A DNA stretch of 64,000 nt from Distichodus sexfasciatus (GCA_032718565.1 JAVGVS010000309.1:124001-188000); one strand, 5' to 3'; shown: positions 20,061 to 31,973, counted from the first letter of the stretch. Program-made: numbers and translations. Notes: generated by a model from the sequence alone, not told the origin.

Positions 20061-20690
20061 CGCTAAGCTTGAGTTCTTTAGATTGAAGTCTTCTATTTTT
20101 CTTTTTTTCACTCAAGTGCCTCCAGAATACAAATGCTTAAAATGGTTCATGCTTGGGTATAGGAGGCAGGAAGACAGAATCATTCACACTTTTAAAATGA
20201 ACTGTTAGGTAAATACGTGCCATTTATCTCAACAAAGTTACAGAATGGAAACATCATTCCTAACTATGCTCAATATTTTTGCCATTTCCAGTTGGTTAGT
20301 GTCATGTTCTTTTTGCTGGTTAACATGTTTCTGAGTCCAGAATATACAAACACATCACTGATATAAGTTTTGGCTCCTGAAAACACCTCTCATTATTCAG
20401 CACGCCTACAAATCTAGTTATTTTAATTAAATGCAGAACTTGCAATAATGACGGTAGCCACTAAAATTCACAGTTAAACTGCGGTTGTTTTTCTACCATA
20501 CTCTGTTTCTTCGTCAACAATCTATCAAGGAAAAAAATAATGTGTTTAACTAATGACTGTTGGTATTGGTGTTGGTTAGTGTCATATTCATTGCTGCTTA
20601 AAGTTTCTGAGTGCTCTCTCTCTCTCAATCTGTTCGGTTGCCACTTTTCACTTTGGACCTCAGCATGTCGTCTGTATAAGGGGAATGCTA
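20060..20690. other. AT-rich intergenic DNA, nothing recognised
   Basis: No repeat family or coding signal identified. CTCTCTCTC near 20618. Confidence 0.5.
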
Positions 20691-21010
20691 AACAGAGCTA
20701 AGACATTAATTGGCGCTTAGGAATTCTTGGAGCTGACAACAGAGCTTGCATAGAGTCTCCCACTCTGGACGCGACCCGCACCGCTGGGCCAGAAGGGGCT
20801 TCTGGCATTTCGGAAAGCGACTGGCCACAGCATCTCGGTCGTGTCAGAAGCTGTGTCAAACCCTCAGATGCTCATCTGTTTGGGACACGCCTGGCGTGAC
20901 AGTGGCTAGCGATGCTGCGCCGACCTCCTCTTCTCTTGCCTCAAACCCTTATGTCTCGCCCAGTTTGACGTGGGGTTGCAAAGTGTGCACTACAAAGTGA
21001 ATTAGAGTCT
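20690..21010. promoter_or_regulatory. Candidate non-coding regulatory segment
   Basis: GC-moderate, repeat-free island that includes CATTAATTGGCGCTTAGGAA and GCATTTCGGAAAGCGACTGG, between AT-rich flanks. No supported reading frame. Inference only. Confidence 0.3.
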
Positions 21011-22190
21011 TGCGTAGTACAAGTACATCACAAAGTGAATGCTGGCACTGGATTTGAACAGGTTTGAAAGTCACCCGCCTCCGAGCTTTAATGCTGAATT
21101 GGGCATGTGCATTTGGACATAGCTTAGTTGCAAAAACTTATTCCATTTTAACAGTGGTGTGTAAGGCTTGAGTATTTGTAAATTGTTGCCAAGCTTAAGT
21201 TTTATTTGAGTACTTTGTCGTTGAAACAAGTCTTATAAATTCTAGATAATGTCAGATACATTTCTGAAAACAATAAAAATTTGGAATGATCACTGCCTAA
21301 TATTAATTTCTAATTTTCCCAATAGATGCTGGAGACATGAGGATACCTGTGGCAAATTCCTTTTGGCCTTTTGGAAGTGTTTTCTAAATCGGCTTCAGAT
21401 TATAATGTAATCTAGAATGTTATAGATCATATACCCTCTACATGTATTAACTTGTGCACTGGGATTAACATTAATGCAATATTTCAATGCTTTGTTTTTC
21501 ACGCGTTAAGTATCATTTTGAGTAGGCCTTCTTCATACATAAACTGAGCAGAGTCAGCTTTGTAACACTCAATCTCTACTTGACTACAATTGTAATTAAT
21601 GTTCTTTTCCTTCGAGTACAGACTTCGCTTGCAACATTTTGCATTCTAATTTGTTTGCAGTGACATGAAGGGTGATATACAACGCAGACCCTTTTATGCA
21701 ATTAAAAACCTTGACTGTATATAATAGGCATAAGAATGTTCTTCTGGTTACTTGCTTAACTGTATTTAGAAAATTAAAGCATTAACTTAAATACTTTGAG
21801 TAAATGGCTACTTGGAATGGTTAAACTTTTACCCAAATCCATTTAATAACGAATGAATGAATGAATGAATGAATGAATACTGTTTAATATCAGTACTAGA
21901 AGTTTTTTTTTTATCAACCTTTCAAGGGACAATACTAATTAGAGTATAGTCTACTTACTTACTAATGCAATTTGAGAGTACTTGATAATTTACCGACTTT
22001 TAACTACAGGAAAAAATCGCAATACATCCTGGTACCGCAACGCCCGATAAATCTGTCAAAAAAACAACAACAACTGAAAGACTTTGCTAAGTACTGCGTA
22101 ACAGCGCATTTACACCTCGCAGTCCAGATCGCGGATGCAAATATCGTGATTAATTATTGAACACGGATCCATCATCTTTTATTTATGTTC
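21010..22190. other. AT-rich intergenic DNA with (GAAT)n array
   Basis: A perfect GAAT array lies at about 21852-21879. Otherwise nothing recognised. Confidence 0.6.
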
Positions 22191-22665
22191 GCAATACAGA
22201 ACGGGGGATTTAAGCGCCGCCGCGTTAATTATCGTTCTATTGTGCGCCGTCGCTCTCTTTACGGGGGGAAGAAAAAAAAACGCGGCAGATGGTAATTTCG
22301 CTTTGATTGACGTTTGTACCGACTTGACCCGTAAACGTCTTTGTTTTATTTAACGCACGAGCCATCTCGTCAGTATCTCTGACCCCACCCCCACCCTTAA
22401 AATTCCCCACGCCCTCCCGTTTTGTAAACATGGATCGATATATGCTCAATAACAGGTCAACAGCTGTATTTAAAAAGTTAATCAGCATTTCGGCAAGTCG
22501 CAAAATAGCTTGACGTCTGAGATGCGATCGGGGGTCAGATCCGCGAAAATCCCCGGTGGAGGAGAAGGGTTGCCTCTTGATGAGAGCGCGTGTGAGTGAT
22601 TTGTGCGTCGTTAGGGGACGTGGCGGCGGCGGCGGCGCGTGATTCTGCGGCGGGGCGCGTGGCAC
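22190..22665. promoter_or_regulatory. CpG-rich, non-coding island; candidate regulatory element
   Basis: High CpG density (GCGCCGCCGCGTTAATTATCG near 22213, GGCGGCGGCGGCGCGTG near 22623) about 5 kb upstream of mmp2, in a region otherwise AT-rich. It includes GATCGATATATGCTC and GTTAATCAGCATTTCGGC. The minus-strand frame across it (22716-22237) is a proline-rich composition artefact. It may be a developmental enhancer, or an unmethylated island with a transcript of its own. Confidence 0.4.
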
Positions 22666-22740
22666 CAGGGGTGGAGGTAACGGATTTGTACTCGAGTACA
22701 AACAGAAAGTATCCACTTTGCTACTTTTAAAATGAACAGC
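22666..22740. repeat. Truncated hAT-like repeat end
   Basis: Reads AGGGGTGGAGGTAACGGATT then TGTACTCGAGTACAAAC, matching the terminal sequence of a common fish hAT-derived repeat. It stops where SINE-A begins at 22741. Confidence 0.45.
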
Positions 22741-22865
22741 ATTTATCAGACACTCTTATCCAGAGCGACTTACATTTCCTAATTTCAGGGACAGTTCCCC
22801 TAAGAGCAACTTGGGGTTAAGGGTCTTGCTCAGGGACCCAACGTTGTAACGCCAGAGGTCACATT
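22741..22865 (-). repeat. SINE-A fragment (minus orientation)
   Basis: The plus strand reads ACTCTTATCCAGAGCGACTT, then AATTTCAGGGACAGTTCCCC and TTGCTCAGGGACCCAACG, the reverse complement of the SINE-A 3' half. Confidence 0.75.
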
Positions 22866-23604
22866 CGGTTGGTGAGGAGGCCCACAGTTTGAATAAAACA
22901 TTGACATTTTTGACATTTCGGTAGTCAATAAAGGTATCCGGAAAAATTCCTGTATCACATTAAACGATGTACCATAAGTATCTATATATCAGCCAACAAT
23001 CTCAGAAAACTGGAGACTTCAAGATATCAATATGAAAAGCGATTTGTAGTGATATCCACTAGCCCGCCCTTTACAGACAGGCCAACTTAATACCAATCCC
23101 ATTCATTTTTGACAGAACCATCTTTAGAATTGAGTGAACCCCGAGTTGATAGGTGATGTGACTATTGGTCCTCATAGTAACAAACCATTTTAGTAAGATC
23201 ATTTAAAAAACAAATAAATACATACCTGAGTTGAAAACAACCAATATTATTCAGTAAATATCAGCATTAAAAAGTGTACTTGGCAGTAAGAGTAGGCCTA
23301 CTTCTACTGCACACCAATATTAACCTGCACAGAGCATTATTCCAGCAATATAACAGTATTTTTAAAATAAAATATTCAGTGCATGCTCACCACTGGCTTA
23401 AATAGTTTCACAACAGATTGCAGAGCTCCTGGGCTTGGTGTTCACAGACATTCAACACACACAACCATCTCTGCTGTCTTTCTGATTCTAACAACCAGAT
23501 GTAAATAATACAGATACATACACAACCATAATGTAAACCTCAGTGACCTAAAGCATATTTTAACACTGGCTGTGTTTTAAAACCTGGAACCTTTTTATAA
23601 GGGT
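22866..23604. other. AT-rich intergenic DNA, nothing recognised
   Basis: No repeat family or coding signal identified. Confidence 0.5.
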
Positions 23605-23675
23605 GAGAGGTCACATCTTCACTGTGGTGCACTGTGTGCTGTGGTTCGTTATCAGTGAAAAATAATCACTCACTT
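23605..23675 (+). repeat. SINE-B tail fragment
   Basis: AGAGGTCACATCTTCACTGT, then GGTGCACTGTGTGCTGTGGT and AATAATCACTCACT: the 3' tail of SINE-B. It runs straight into the TA array. Confidence 0.7.
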
Positions 23676-23678
23676 TCG

Positions 23679-23697
23679 TATATATATATATTTTTAA

Positions 23698-23785
<88 letters not shown>

Positions 23786-23808
23786 AGAGAGAGAGAGAGA
23801 GAGAGAGA
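23679..23808. repeat. (TA)n array followed by (GA)n array
   Basis: About 105 bp of TA dinucleotides with few interruptions (23679-23783), then GA dinucleotides (about 23786-23808). It starts at the 3' end of a SINE-B tail, a common birthplace of microsatellites. Confidence 0.9.
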
Positions 23809-23864
23809 CAGGGTGAGAGAGAGAATGCTCTCAATCATAGAGCAATCAGACGGTTACTGACATT

Positions 23865-24065
23865 TAGATTAGCTCGCGGCAGATTTTAATCTAACACAGA
23901 TGCATCTATATTAATGGAGGGTGCAAGCGGGCCGCTGCTACAGAGATGTGTTCGGGACGGATTTAGAGAAAGAAATTAGCCCAGATAAGATGCATCAGCC
24001 CGTGGCCTCTTTCGGATCTGTGTTTACTCTTTACTGAATTTAAATATTCATGCCTTTTTTTCAGA
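23865..24065. promoter_or_regulatory. Candidate non-coding regulatory segment
   Basis: Repeat-free block including GATTAGCTCGCGGCAGATTT, ATCTATATTAATGGAGG and GAAATTAGCCCAGATAAG. Several ATTA/TAAT homeodomain-type cores are present and no reading frame is supported. Inference. Confidence 0.35.
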
Positions 24066-24440
24066 GCGGGAGACAGATTACTCCCTAATATGTCAAATTG
24101 AGTGTATGCGTATGTATGTGTGACGAGTGTATTGTACATCTGTGAGGAACTGATTGTGTCGTACAGGATAAGAAAATCTTACAATGTCAGATTTTATGAG
24201 GACATTTTTGTATGTTTGCTTTTCTTTAATGAGGTTAAGTTTAGGTTTAAGTGTAGCTCTGGTATTATTTAAATCTGGTCAGTATGGGACATCACAAAGA
24301 TAACAAGAGTCATTCTAAGTGTGCCTATTTTATTTGTGTGTGTGGTGGGGGTTGAAGATGCAATATGCATGCCTACCCTGAACTGCTTTTAGTTATTGTA
24401 AAATATTCAGCCAGGTGTGTGCGCGCAACATGATAATATG
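24066..24440. repeat. Family-E-like fragment and flanks
   Basis: 24150-24310 has GTACAGGATAAGAAAAT, TTATGAGGACATTTTTG and GAGGTTAAGTTTAGG, resembling the microsatellite-associated family E (compare 60365-60620). The rest is unremarkable. Confidence 0.35.
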
Positions 24441-24560
24441 CGCAAGCTGACAGGAGAGATGAATTTTTCTGAGATGCCGAGGCTCATCCTATCCAAAGGG
24501 TTGAGGGCAAAGCCGTCTGATCGACCACGACAAATAATCTCTCCCAGGTCTTGATAAGTT
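24440..24560. promoter_or_regulatory. Candidate non-coding regulatory segment
   Basis: Short repeat-free block (GAGATGCCGAGGCTCATCC, GCCGTCTGATCGACCACGAC, TTGATAAGTTAACTGTG) between GT- and CT-rich simple sequence. Confidence 0.25.
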
Positions 24561-26009
24561 AACTGTGATTTACAGTCAAAAGAAAATCAATCTGTGAAGG
24601 GCGTAGGTGCAGGTTTGCATGTGTGTTGTGTGTGTCTCTCTCTCTAACTCTCTTTTTCTCTCTTCCTCTCTCTCATCCATGTCTTGCATTCCAAAGCTTT
24701 TCCCAAGCCTGCCTGAGAGCGGATGTATTCTGTCTCTCTGGGGGTTCCTCCCCAGAGCTACCTACCTGGCACTAATGCTGGCATTAATGTATTCATGCTT
24801 GTGTGTTCCCTCTTAAAAGTGTAAGTGTGTGTTTATGTGTGTGTAAGAGGGAGATTAGCTCTTCAGTCCTTATGTAGGCGAGCTGTTCCGTCCTGTGCCA
24901 TGCTTGTCGCAGTCTCTGGCTCCCTTGATGAACCGGGCCTGCAAAAGATATGGGTAATGTTGTGTTAATCAGCTTTGGTCTGACACACACGCACACACAT
25001 ACACACACAGCAAGGTTATGATGTGATGCTGAAAAACAACACTGCAAGAATGGAAGTATATGTTCTACCAGATCTTTTCGCATTATAGTTTCTTCAGTTA
25101 GAATAGTATGTTGCTTAAATGATACTCATCTGATTGTCCTAAAAAGACAAAATGATTTTGAAAAATATTGGGCTTCATTGACCAACATTTTCTTTAAATA
25201 TTTTACTTATATTTGCCTAATATAAGCACCCAAGATATATGTATAATATGTATAATATACCCAAGAACAAATTAAAAAAAAAAAAAAAAAAACATTGGTG
25301 AAAGTCAGAATTTAGTGGGTTTTAAGAATATGTTTTTTTCTTAAGAATGGTTGATGAATGAGCGCTATTGTCTCTGGAAAGTAATTTGTGTGGCTAGTAA
25401 AGCTTGAAATAAATGCAACATTTATTCATTTGTAAAAAACCTCATCTCATCATGTAACAATGTATCAATGATTCAACAAAAACGTTGATTCACAAATGCT
25501 TTCCTTTTTCTCTGCAAAAAACATGACATTTGGATATCCATTAATCATTGGGTGTTGACCAATATCCATTATAAAGTAACTTGAGCAAAGTACTTTTAAT
25601 GACCAATACTTTTAATTGTTAAGAGATAGATATCTGTAACAGTCATTTGTACCTAAAAAAAGAATGTTGTGTTATGTCCAATTTGTCTTTTGACCTTTCT
25701 ATAAATAAAATATTTGTACTTATACTGATTCATATGTGTTAATATAAATCAGGTCCTGACATTCTCCCTAGAAAACCTGCAAGTGTCAATACAGTTATGA
25801 GTCTCCCTTGCCTCACAAATACCACGCCAAAGTGAATTTCCTCTCATTTCCTCCGCTGTCGATACCAATCTGGGCTTGAGGCCTTAGATGTAAGGGGAGT
25901 AGATGGATGAGATACAGTTCAGACATTTTCTTTGAGCATAACACCACCTGTACCTTATTAGTAGAACTGTGTTGCATGGCATCCAGAGTCTTCAACCCTT
26001 CTAACATAA
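24561..26009. other. Intergenic DNA with CT, CA and poly-A runs
   Basis: CT-rich at 24640-24680, CA array at about 24986-25010, poly-A at about 25273-25291. The remainder is AT-rich; nothing coding recognised. Confidence 0.6.
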
Positions 26010-26460
26010 TAACACACACACACACACACTACGTTATACTTTTGGGGACATTCTATATACAAAATGACCACTGTAGATAAATAACTCTATACCAGTCCCT
26101 AAACTGAAACTAAACTTGTTTTGCTATAAAAATATCTTAAAAAATACAAGATGAAGGCAATTTTAAATCCCAAAAAGTAGGCCCATCTGTAGGTGAAGAG
26201 TCTGAAGTTTGTCCCACAAAATAATCTAGATCAGAAACATGTATACAGTGCTCACATAGTATACAGTCCTAAAACCCATAATCTTATCCTCAGTAACCAA
26301 AAGCAATTTTTTCCACCCTTTTTGATTTCCAAATAAAACCTGGAAAATGTATAGCTTTCAAATATGTTCTGGAACTTTTCAGAGGACCGGTCCTCACAAG
26401 GCCCCAAAATCTGGCAAATATCTTTTAAGGGACAATCAGACCCTCACAAATATATAAAAC
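26010..26460 (-). repeat. Family-E repeat with adjoining (CA)n
   Basis: The CA array (26010-26028) is followed by TTTTGGGGACATTCTATATA. Further on is TCCTCAGTAACCAAAAGCAA, whose reverse complement TTGCTTTTGGTTACTGAGGA matches 60470-60490. Then come AGAGGACCGGTCCTCACAAG and GGGACAATCAGACCCTCACA. One dispersed repeat in minus orientation. Confidence 0.6.
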
Positions 26461-27010
26461 TCCTATCACCCAAACCAGCCCAAACCTCTGTGTTTGTGAT
26501 GAGTTCAAATTGACTTCATTTTTCCGGAGCCTAAACACGCATGTTCGTGCAGTCACTCGTATTCATGAATGGCAACACTCAGTCGTGAGGCCTTGCCTCC
26601 TCCGATTCCTGCGGCGTGTGATCTAAACATGGCCTAACCAGCCTGTCGTCTCACCTCTAACCACCGCTCCGCACGCCACCTCCTTTCCATCCTTCCTTTT
26701 TCCTTTTCCATCTCCCCCCTTGCTGTGCTGCCTGGCCTCCTTTCAGGATATTGAGAAAGACCTTTGGCAGAAAGTGGAGTCCCGCAGGGTGTCGAGCAAC
26801 GATACAGGAGCCGCTGTGATTGATTACCGTATCACCTTTCGGTCTCGTCAGGTAGCACTGAGGGCGGAGCCAAGTTGGAAGTGTCGCTGCTCAGCACTTT
26901 TCACTCATCCGCTGGTTTCCGCCTCACTCAGACTCAAGCAGCCTCTACATTTTCGCTCTCAGATCTTAGGTCTGCAAACAGCATGACAGATTTATAAACA
27001 CAGCGGCTGC
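26461..27010. promoter_or_regulatory. Candidate non-coding regulatory segment
   Basis: Repeat-free, moderately GC-rich. It includes GCTGTGATTGATTACCGTAT, a TTGATTAC-type homeodomain/PBC-like site, and GGTAGCACTGAGGGCGGAGC. The frame at 26720-26986 shows no family resemblance. Inference. Confidence 0.3.
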
Positions 27011-27925
27011 TGAACAGCGAAAATCTGTTGTTTTTTTACTGTGCTGCAGCGCTACAAATATGATCACGTTAGACAGGAAGTTGCCACGATTGATGCAAGC
27101 AGCAGGCTTTTAAGCACTGGCTAAAGTGAAAAAGTAATATTCCTGCAACTTTGTAGAGCTCTACTTAGTTGGAGCATTAAGAGTTTTCAAACACACACTT
27201 TTTGATCAGCAATAGAAGTAACATTATGCAAATTTTGCACCAATGTTAAGAGATACGTAAGTATAATATTAACTATTGTTGTATCATGTCCATTTGAGCA
27301 ACAAGATATTATATGTTCAAATTTTATTAGGATCAGATTGAAAAATATAAATAATTAAATGAAAATTTACGCATAAATGGTTCACATTAATCATGACAGC
27401 ATTTTAAATATACAGATTTTAAAATAAATAAATATTAGTCATTTTAAAAAGCTTTGGCTTTACGGCTTTTTATGAATCTGCTCATTAAAATTAATTAATT
27501 AAAAAGATTCATGCAATTATTTGATCTATTTCTATAAGAAAAATATGACATCTTTCTTAAGTGCTGGACCCACAAAATGAATGTATAAAAGGGTTATAAT
27601 TGTTTATTGGCATTATTTTATTTATTTCTAAAGAAAATTGGAATTTTAGCTTACCTAAGGAAATAAGTTGGAAATATTTGATGTTTTATTGCTTTGTCTT
27701 TTTGTTTTAGTATGTATCAGAATGTAATTGTAAAATGGATGCAATTATTTTATAAATTAATATTAGTCCTTTTCATCGCTTTAACTTTTTTAGTACTGTT
27801 GAATAGCAACTTTGTTCCGTTACCCTTATGGTTGCTCTCTTCCATCAGAAAGATCAAGGTTTTTGCACCTATTGTAGCACTGTCCATTAGGGAAATATGA
27901 CTTGAGGGCAGTTACACATTAAGGC
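27011..27925. other. Very AT-rich intergenic DNA, nothing recognised
   Basis: No repeat family or coding signal. TTAATTAATTAA near 27490. Confidence 0.5.
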
Positions 27926-28420
27926 TTTTATGAAGTACCATTAAAACAGCTGTTTCCAGTACAAACCTGCTTTAAGTAGAAACCGTGCATGTTTCTGAAG
28001 AAACATGCGACACAAAGGCCCTCGTTGAAAAGGTGCCCCAATCCTTGACTCTGCAAGCACGGTGAGTGGTACCGTGTGGAATAAATAAACAGCATGTCCC
28101 GAGCTGTCAGTCGGCTTGTGTGAAGTGCATTGTGTTGGCCATAGAGGGATCTGACAGCGTATGAATCAAAAAACCAGCGTCGGAGCGGCAGCCATTAATA
28201 TGCAAACAGAAGAGGCGGCTTCGGTTTAATTTATATAATATTCCCTGAAGAATCATTATTATTCCAGGGATCTTGCCAGCAACATTTGGCCTATAAAGAA
28301 ATTAACTTTGTCTCCTTGCTAAGTACACCAATACATCACGCCGTAATCTCCCCGGCAGATGAATCATATTTCAAATTACACAAGACGAATGTATTCGTAT
28401 TTCATATTTTTCTAATTTTT
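27926..28420. promoter_or_regulatory. Candidate non-coding regulatory segment
   Basis: Repeat-free. It carries GCAGCCATTAATATGCAAAC (near 28189), CCTGAAGAATCATTATTATT, ATTTGGCCTATAAAGAAATT and CATCACGCCGTAATCTCCCC. The mix of homeodomain-type ATTA cores and POU-like ATGCAAA sites is typical of conserved developmental enhancers, but conservation cannot be tested here. Confidence 0.4.
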
Positions 28421-29073
28421 CCTGTCTGACCATCTGTATGTATTAAGACTTACTAAGATTAATCTCTTGATCCTATTGAAGCAGGAGCCAGGTGTTTTTC
28501 CTAATACAAGTGTGAGTAAATAAGGCCGAGTATCAAGACCTAATCCCCGGCATTATTTTTTATATTTCAGTAATATATCTGGGACAGTGATTTTCACCGT
28601 CTTATACCAATGTCAGACTCGCTTTTGTGATTTTTGGTGTGTGTATGTGTGTGTGTGTGAGAGTGGGCGTGTGGGTCTGAAATCCCATATGTGCTGCATT
28701 GTGAATATCAGTGGCGTATGAAATTGCTCTGCATGTCTCCAGATCACAGTGCTAAATCATTTAAGAGCTCCATCCTCTTTGAAAGGGGATCAGGATGGCT
28801 GTATGTGTGTGTGTGTGTGTGTGTTTGTGTGATTGGGGAGTTGCCGTTCAAAGGCGGAAAAGCAAAGGTCACCATCACCATGGCCTACATCCATCTCTGT
28901 GCTTACACGTCCTCCATGATTAGTTTTTCCCCGAAACAGGAAGTAGCCAGTTTCATCTACCAATTTTTTTTGTCCCTTCACCACATAGTTGAGGTGATTC
29001 CAGGACTTTGGCATCAGTGTTGCAGGCTTTTGCTTTAGGAGACTGGTGAGCAATAGTTGACAATAGGTTACAT
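28421..29073. other. Intergenic DNA with GT arrays
   Basis: GT runs at about 28641-28660 and 28803-28824. The rest is unique-looking with no supported gene. Confidence 0.6.
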
Positions 29074-29255
29074 TCACATTTACTGCATTTAGCAGATGCT
29101 CTTATCCAGCTTGTCTTTGATTTTCCTTATTTCAGGGACAAACAGGACTTTGCTCAGGGACCTAGTGATGATAGTGCTGGAGGTAGGATTTGAATCCACA
29201 ACTTCTTGGTCTAGAGGTGAGCATCCTAAACTATAGCACCCCACCCGTGTAGTGC
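29074..29255 (-). repeat. SINE-A copy (minus orientation)
   Basis: The plus strand reads TTTACTGCATTTAGCAGATG, CTCTTATCCAGC, GGTAGGATTTGAATCCACAA (reverse of the B box) and GAGCATCCTAAAC (reverse of the A-box region). Nearly full length. Confidence 0.8.
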
Positions 29256-29602
29256 AGGGCAGTGATTTATTGCAACACGTGCAAACATACATGGAAGTAC
29301 TACCCTATATACTATTCCTCAAGACTACATTCATAAACACAAGAAAGTCAACCTCTTTGGAAGCAAAATATAAAGAAATAAGCGGTGGCTCAAGACTTTT
29401 GCACAGTACTGTAGAATGATATCCTTAACCATTACATATTTTTATGACTTAACAATGTTTGATTTTACTTACAGTCCGATTTAAAAATCGCACTTTATTT
29501 TTATTATCTACATCTTATCTAACATCCATATCTCTACATGTCCCTACACCCTACACTCCTTTTCATCCGTCATTTGTCTGGCTCAACTCCAGCTTTATTA
29601 TT
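29256..29602. other. Intergenic DNA between SINEs
   Basis: AT-rich; contains AAGCGGTGGCTCAAGACTTTTGCACAGTACTGTA near 29380, a phrase met in Tc1-type repeat ends. Nothing else recognised. Confidence 0.4.
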
Positions 29603-29803
29603 TGTAATTGTCAACATAGCAGCGCACACAGCGTACCACAACGAAATGTAACCTCTTCATTTGACCTATCCGTGAAGGAGCAGTGGCAGCTGACGGTACC
29701 TTGCTCATGAGTATCTCAGTGGTGCCTTTACCTGTCTGGGACTTGAACTGGCAACCCTCTGATCATGAGGCCAACTCCCTAACCATTACACCAGCAGCTG
29801 CCC
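29603..29803 (-). repeat. SINE-B copy (minus orientation)
   Basis: The plus strand has CACAACGAAATGTAACCTC, TTTGACCTATCCGTGAAGGA, GGGACTTGAACTGGCAACCC (reverse of a tRNA B box) and CCTAACCATTACACCAGCAG (reverse of the A-box region). Confidence 0.8.
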
Positions 29804-29940
29804 TACTGGCAGAACTACCACCATTGGGTCTCTGAGCATAACCCCTAACCCCAAGGTGTTCCATTGAGACTGTCCCTGTAATTATGAAATGGAAGTTTCT
29901 CCAGATAACATTGTCTTTTAAATGTCATAAATTTAAATGA
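29804..29940 (+). repeat. SINE-A 3' part, adjoining SINE-B head to head
   Basis: CCATTGGGTCTCTGAGCATA, CCCTAACCCCAAGGTG, GAGACTGTCCCTGTAATTA and the tail AAATGTCATAAATTTAAATG. It lacks the tRNA head, which is replaced by the SINE-B copy immediately upstream. Confidence 0.75.
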
Positions 29941-30234
29941 CCTCAGTCTGATGTACCGGTTGTTTGGTGTCCAAGAGCTCAGCACAGCAGTCATGAATGT
30001 TAAGGTAGTTGTCCTCAAAATGCAACAAAGCTGCAGTGGCATCCATTCAAATGCATTAATTCGTATTTATCCTTTGTAATATTTCTTAATGATGCCTTTT
30101 TAACTTTTAAAGTTTTATATCATACGACGTTACATATAATACAGAGCATTACATAGCAGATATGTAGAGATTTTGTTTAGTAATATGCATATATTAGTCA
30201 TGTATATATTGTGCAGGCTTGTATATGCATCCAT
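29941..30234. other. AT-rich DNA, nothing recognised
   Basis: No repeat or coding signal identified. Confidence 0.5.
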
Positions 30235-30560
30235 TTTTCACCATTGGCTGATCATTCTGGGCCATGCTCAGCAGTCCAGACCCCACCGTGTGAATCTGCA
30301 TGGCAGAACAATAAAGAGCGATGATTAGGGCGGCCATTTGCAATATGAAAATGAATTCCTTGGCCCTTCCAAGGCAGTTCCTGGGTCAGCGCTCACACGG
30401 CTCACGTGGCACGCTGTAATTCATCCTTTTCATTAACTCAGTCATGATATATGCCTGGTCTTATGAATGGAGATGGCGATTTAAATGGTATTTGGCTATT
30501 CGCTTTTTGCCTTCCACAGGCCTGAAGATGGCAATGAGGCACCAGTTTGCCAACAGGGTC
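30235..30560. promoter_or_regulatory. Candidate non-coding regulatory segment
   Basis: Repeat-free block with AATAAAGAGCGATGATTAGG, GCGGCCATTTGCAATATG, TTAACTCAGTCATGATATAT and GGAGATGGCGATTTAAATGG. Sharply bounded by AT-rich DNA. Inference. Confidence 0.4.
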
Positions 30561-31190
30561 AAATTACAGTAACGGGCATGTTGCCTTAATGTTGGAAAGC
30601 CTTGTCCAAGTGGAATTTGGAAATCAAATTGGTTTTGGAACCAAATGGGAAGCAGTGCAAAGTGATAAATAGTGCAGTTAAATAAAAAGCATGTGTAATT
30701 GTGTGATCTTGTATTGTCAGTATTGAAAATACTGATTGTTGTATGATTGTGAATGCTGGAAATGCCTGAATGTTTGTTTTACATGGTGTATATATGTTCA
30801 TCACATCCAAAAATATTTTATAGACAATGTACAATTTAGAGATATACAGTACATATATTGTATATCTTTCCTGTAGTGTAATGATTCCCCATTTTGAAAA
30901 ATGACATCCAGCACAGCTATCCAAAAGCTATCCTTTATTCCAGTATGAACAGTGATATACTTTGTGAACATATTATGACTTTTACCTTTAAAATGCAGCT
31001 GACACCTTGGGCGCAGCTCTCACGTGAACGGGGGCTGCGAACAAAGAGTTTATTGCCCATTGACTCCAAAAATGTATTTCCTTGCTTGTCAAAGGCCAGC
31101 TCCAATGTCCACTCATGGTGTCAAGTTCTATTAAGGAGCTGACAGCCGTAAACACTGGGTGTTTTTGTGTACTTATATTTGCATGCACCT
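30561..31190. other. AT-rich intergenic DNA, nothing recognised
   Basis: No repeat family or coding signal. Confidence 0.5.
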
Positions 31191-31900
31191 AATTTAAGAT
31201 GTCGTCCATCAGAGGACTAGCTGACGACTTTTGACTGTTTTGGAAGGCGACTGAAAGGAAAAAAAAACGTGAAGGAATGTTGATAGTCGTTCTTTGGAAC
31301 GCGTCTTTGAACTGGGGGCTGCACAAGAGTGGCAGGCCTAGTGGTTTAGCAGGGCGTCACATGGGGCGACGGCATCACACGCTTGCTTCTTGCCTCTTTC
31401 CTTCCTTCCTCCTCCCATCAGGTCATGGGGCCCACAGCGGGTGGCTACAACAGCAACACCAGGCAGTGTGTCTGCGGCCAAAACGCAGCTCAAGATTTTG
31501 CCTTCAAGATTAAGCTTGGTAACTTTGGTTAGATGCCTGTCTGAGCCCTTTAGGACCTCTCAATCCACACACAAACACAGACTGCAGTCTTTGCTTGGAC
31601 CAAATGGCCTTCATTAAGCAAGTGATTGATAGCACATGGCCGCTGAATTCAGAGTGTGTTGTGTTGTGGTTCCCCGTCACACGGAAGGTGCAAGGGGGAA
31701 ATTGTGGACTTGCTGTGCTGTAAGATGAGTCCTGCGGCTGATTTCCTGCGCCCGCTCTGCACGCATGACTTGCCGGACACCGGTAGACTACTCTGTGCTG
31801 GGGGAAATGCCTTGTGCAAAAGGGCCAAATCAGTCCCTTAAGGGCTCAAATCAAATCTGGGAGTATGGAGGCATAGCTATAGTCGCCGCTGTTGTTCCTG
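31191..31900. promoter_or_regulatory. Candidate non-coding regulatory segment (weak)
   Basis: Repeat-free, GC-moderate DNA with several overlapping short frames and no codon or family signal. It includes GTCATGGGGCCCACAGCGGG and CATGACTTGCCGGACACCGG. Weak candidate. Confidence 0.2.
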
Positions 31901-31973
31901 TTTGAAATTCAGCCGTGTATATGATCCAGTAACTGATCATCTTAAGATCCCTTTCACAGAAAATGACTACAGT

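Noticed and set aside
22237..22716. 159-codon minus-strand reading frame rich in proline
   Set aside because: It spans a CpG/GC-rich island and ends in a hAT-like repeat fragment. There is no domain resemblance and the proline run comes from GGC repeats; it is treated as composition artefact.
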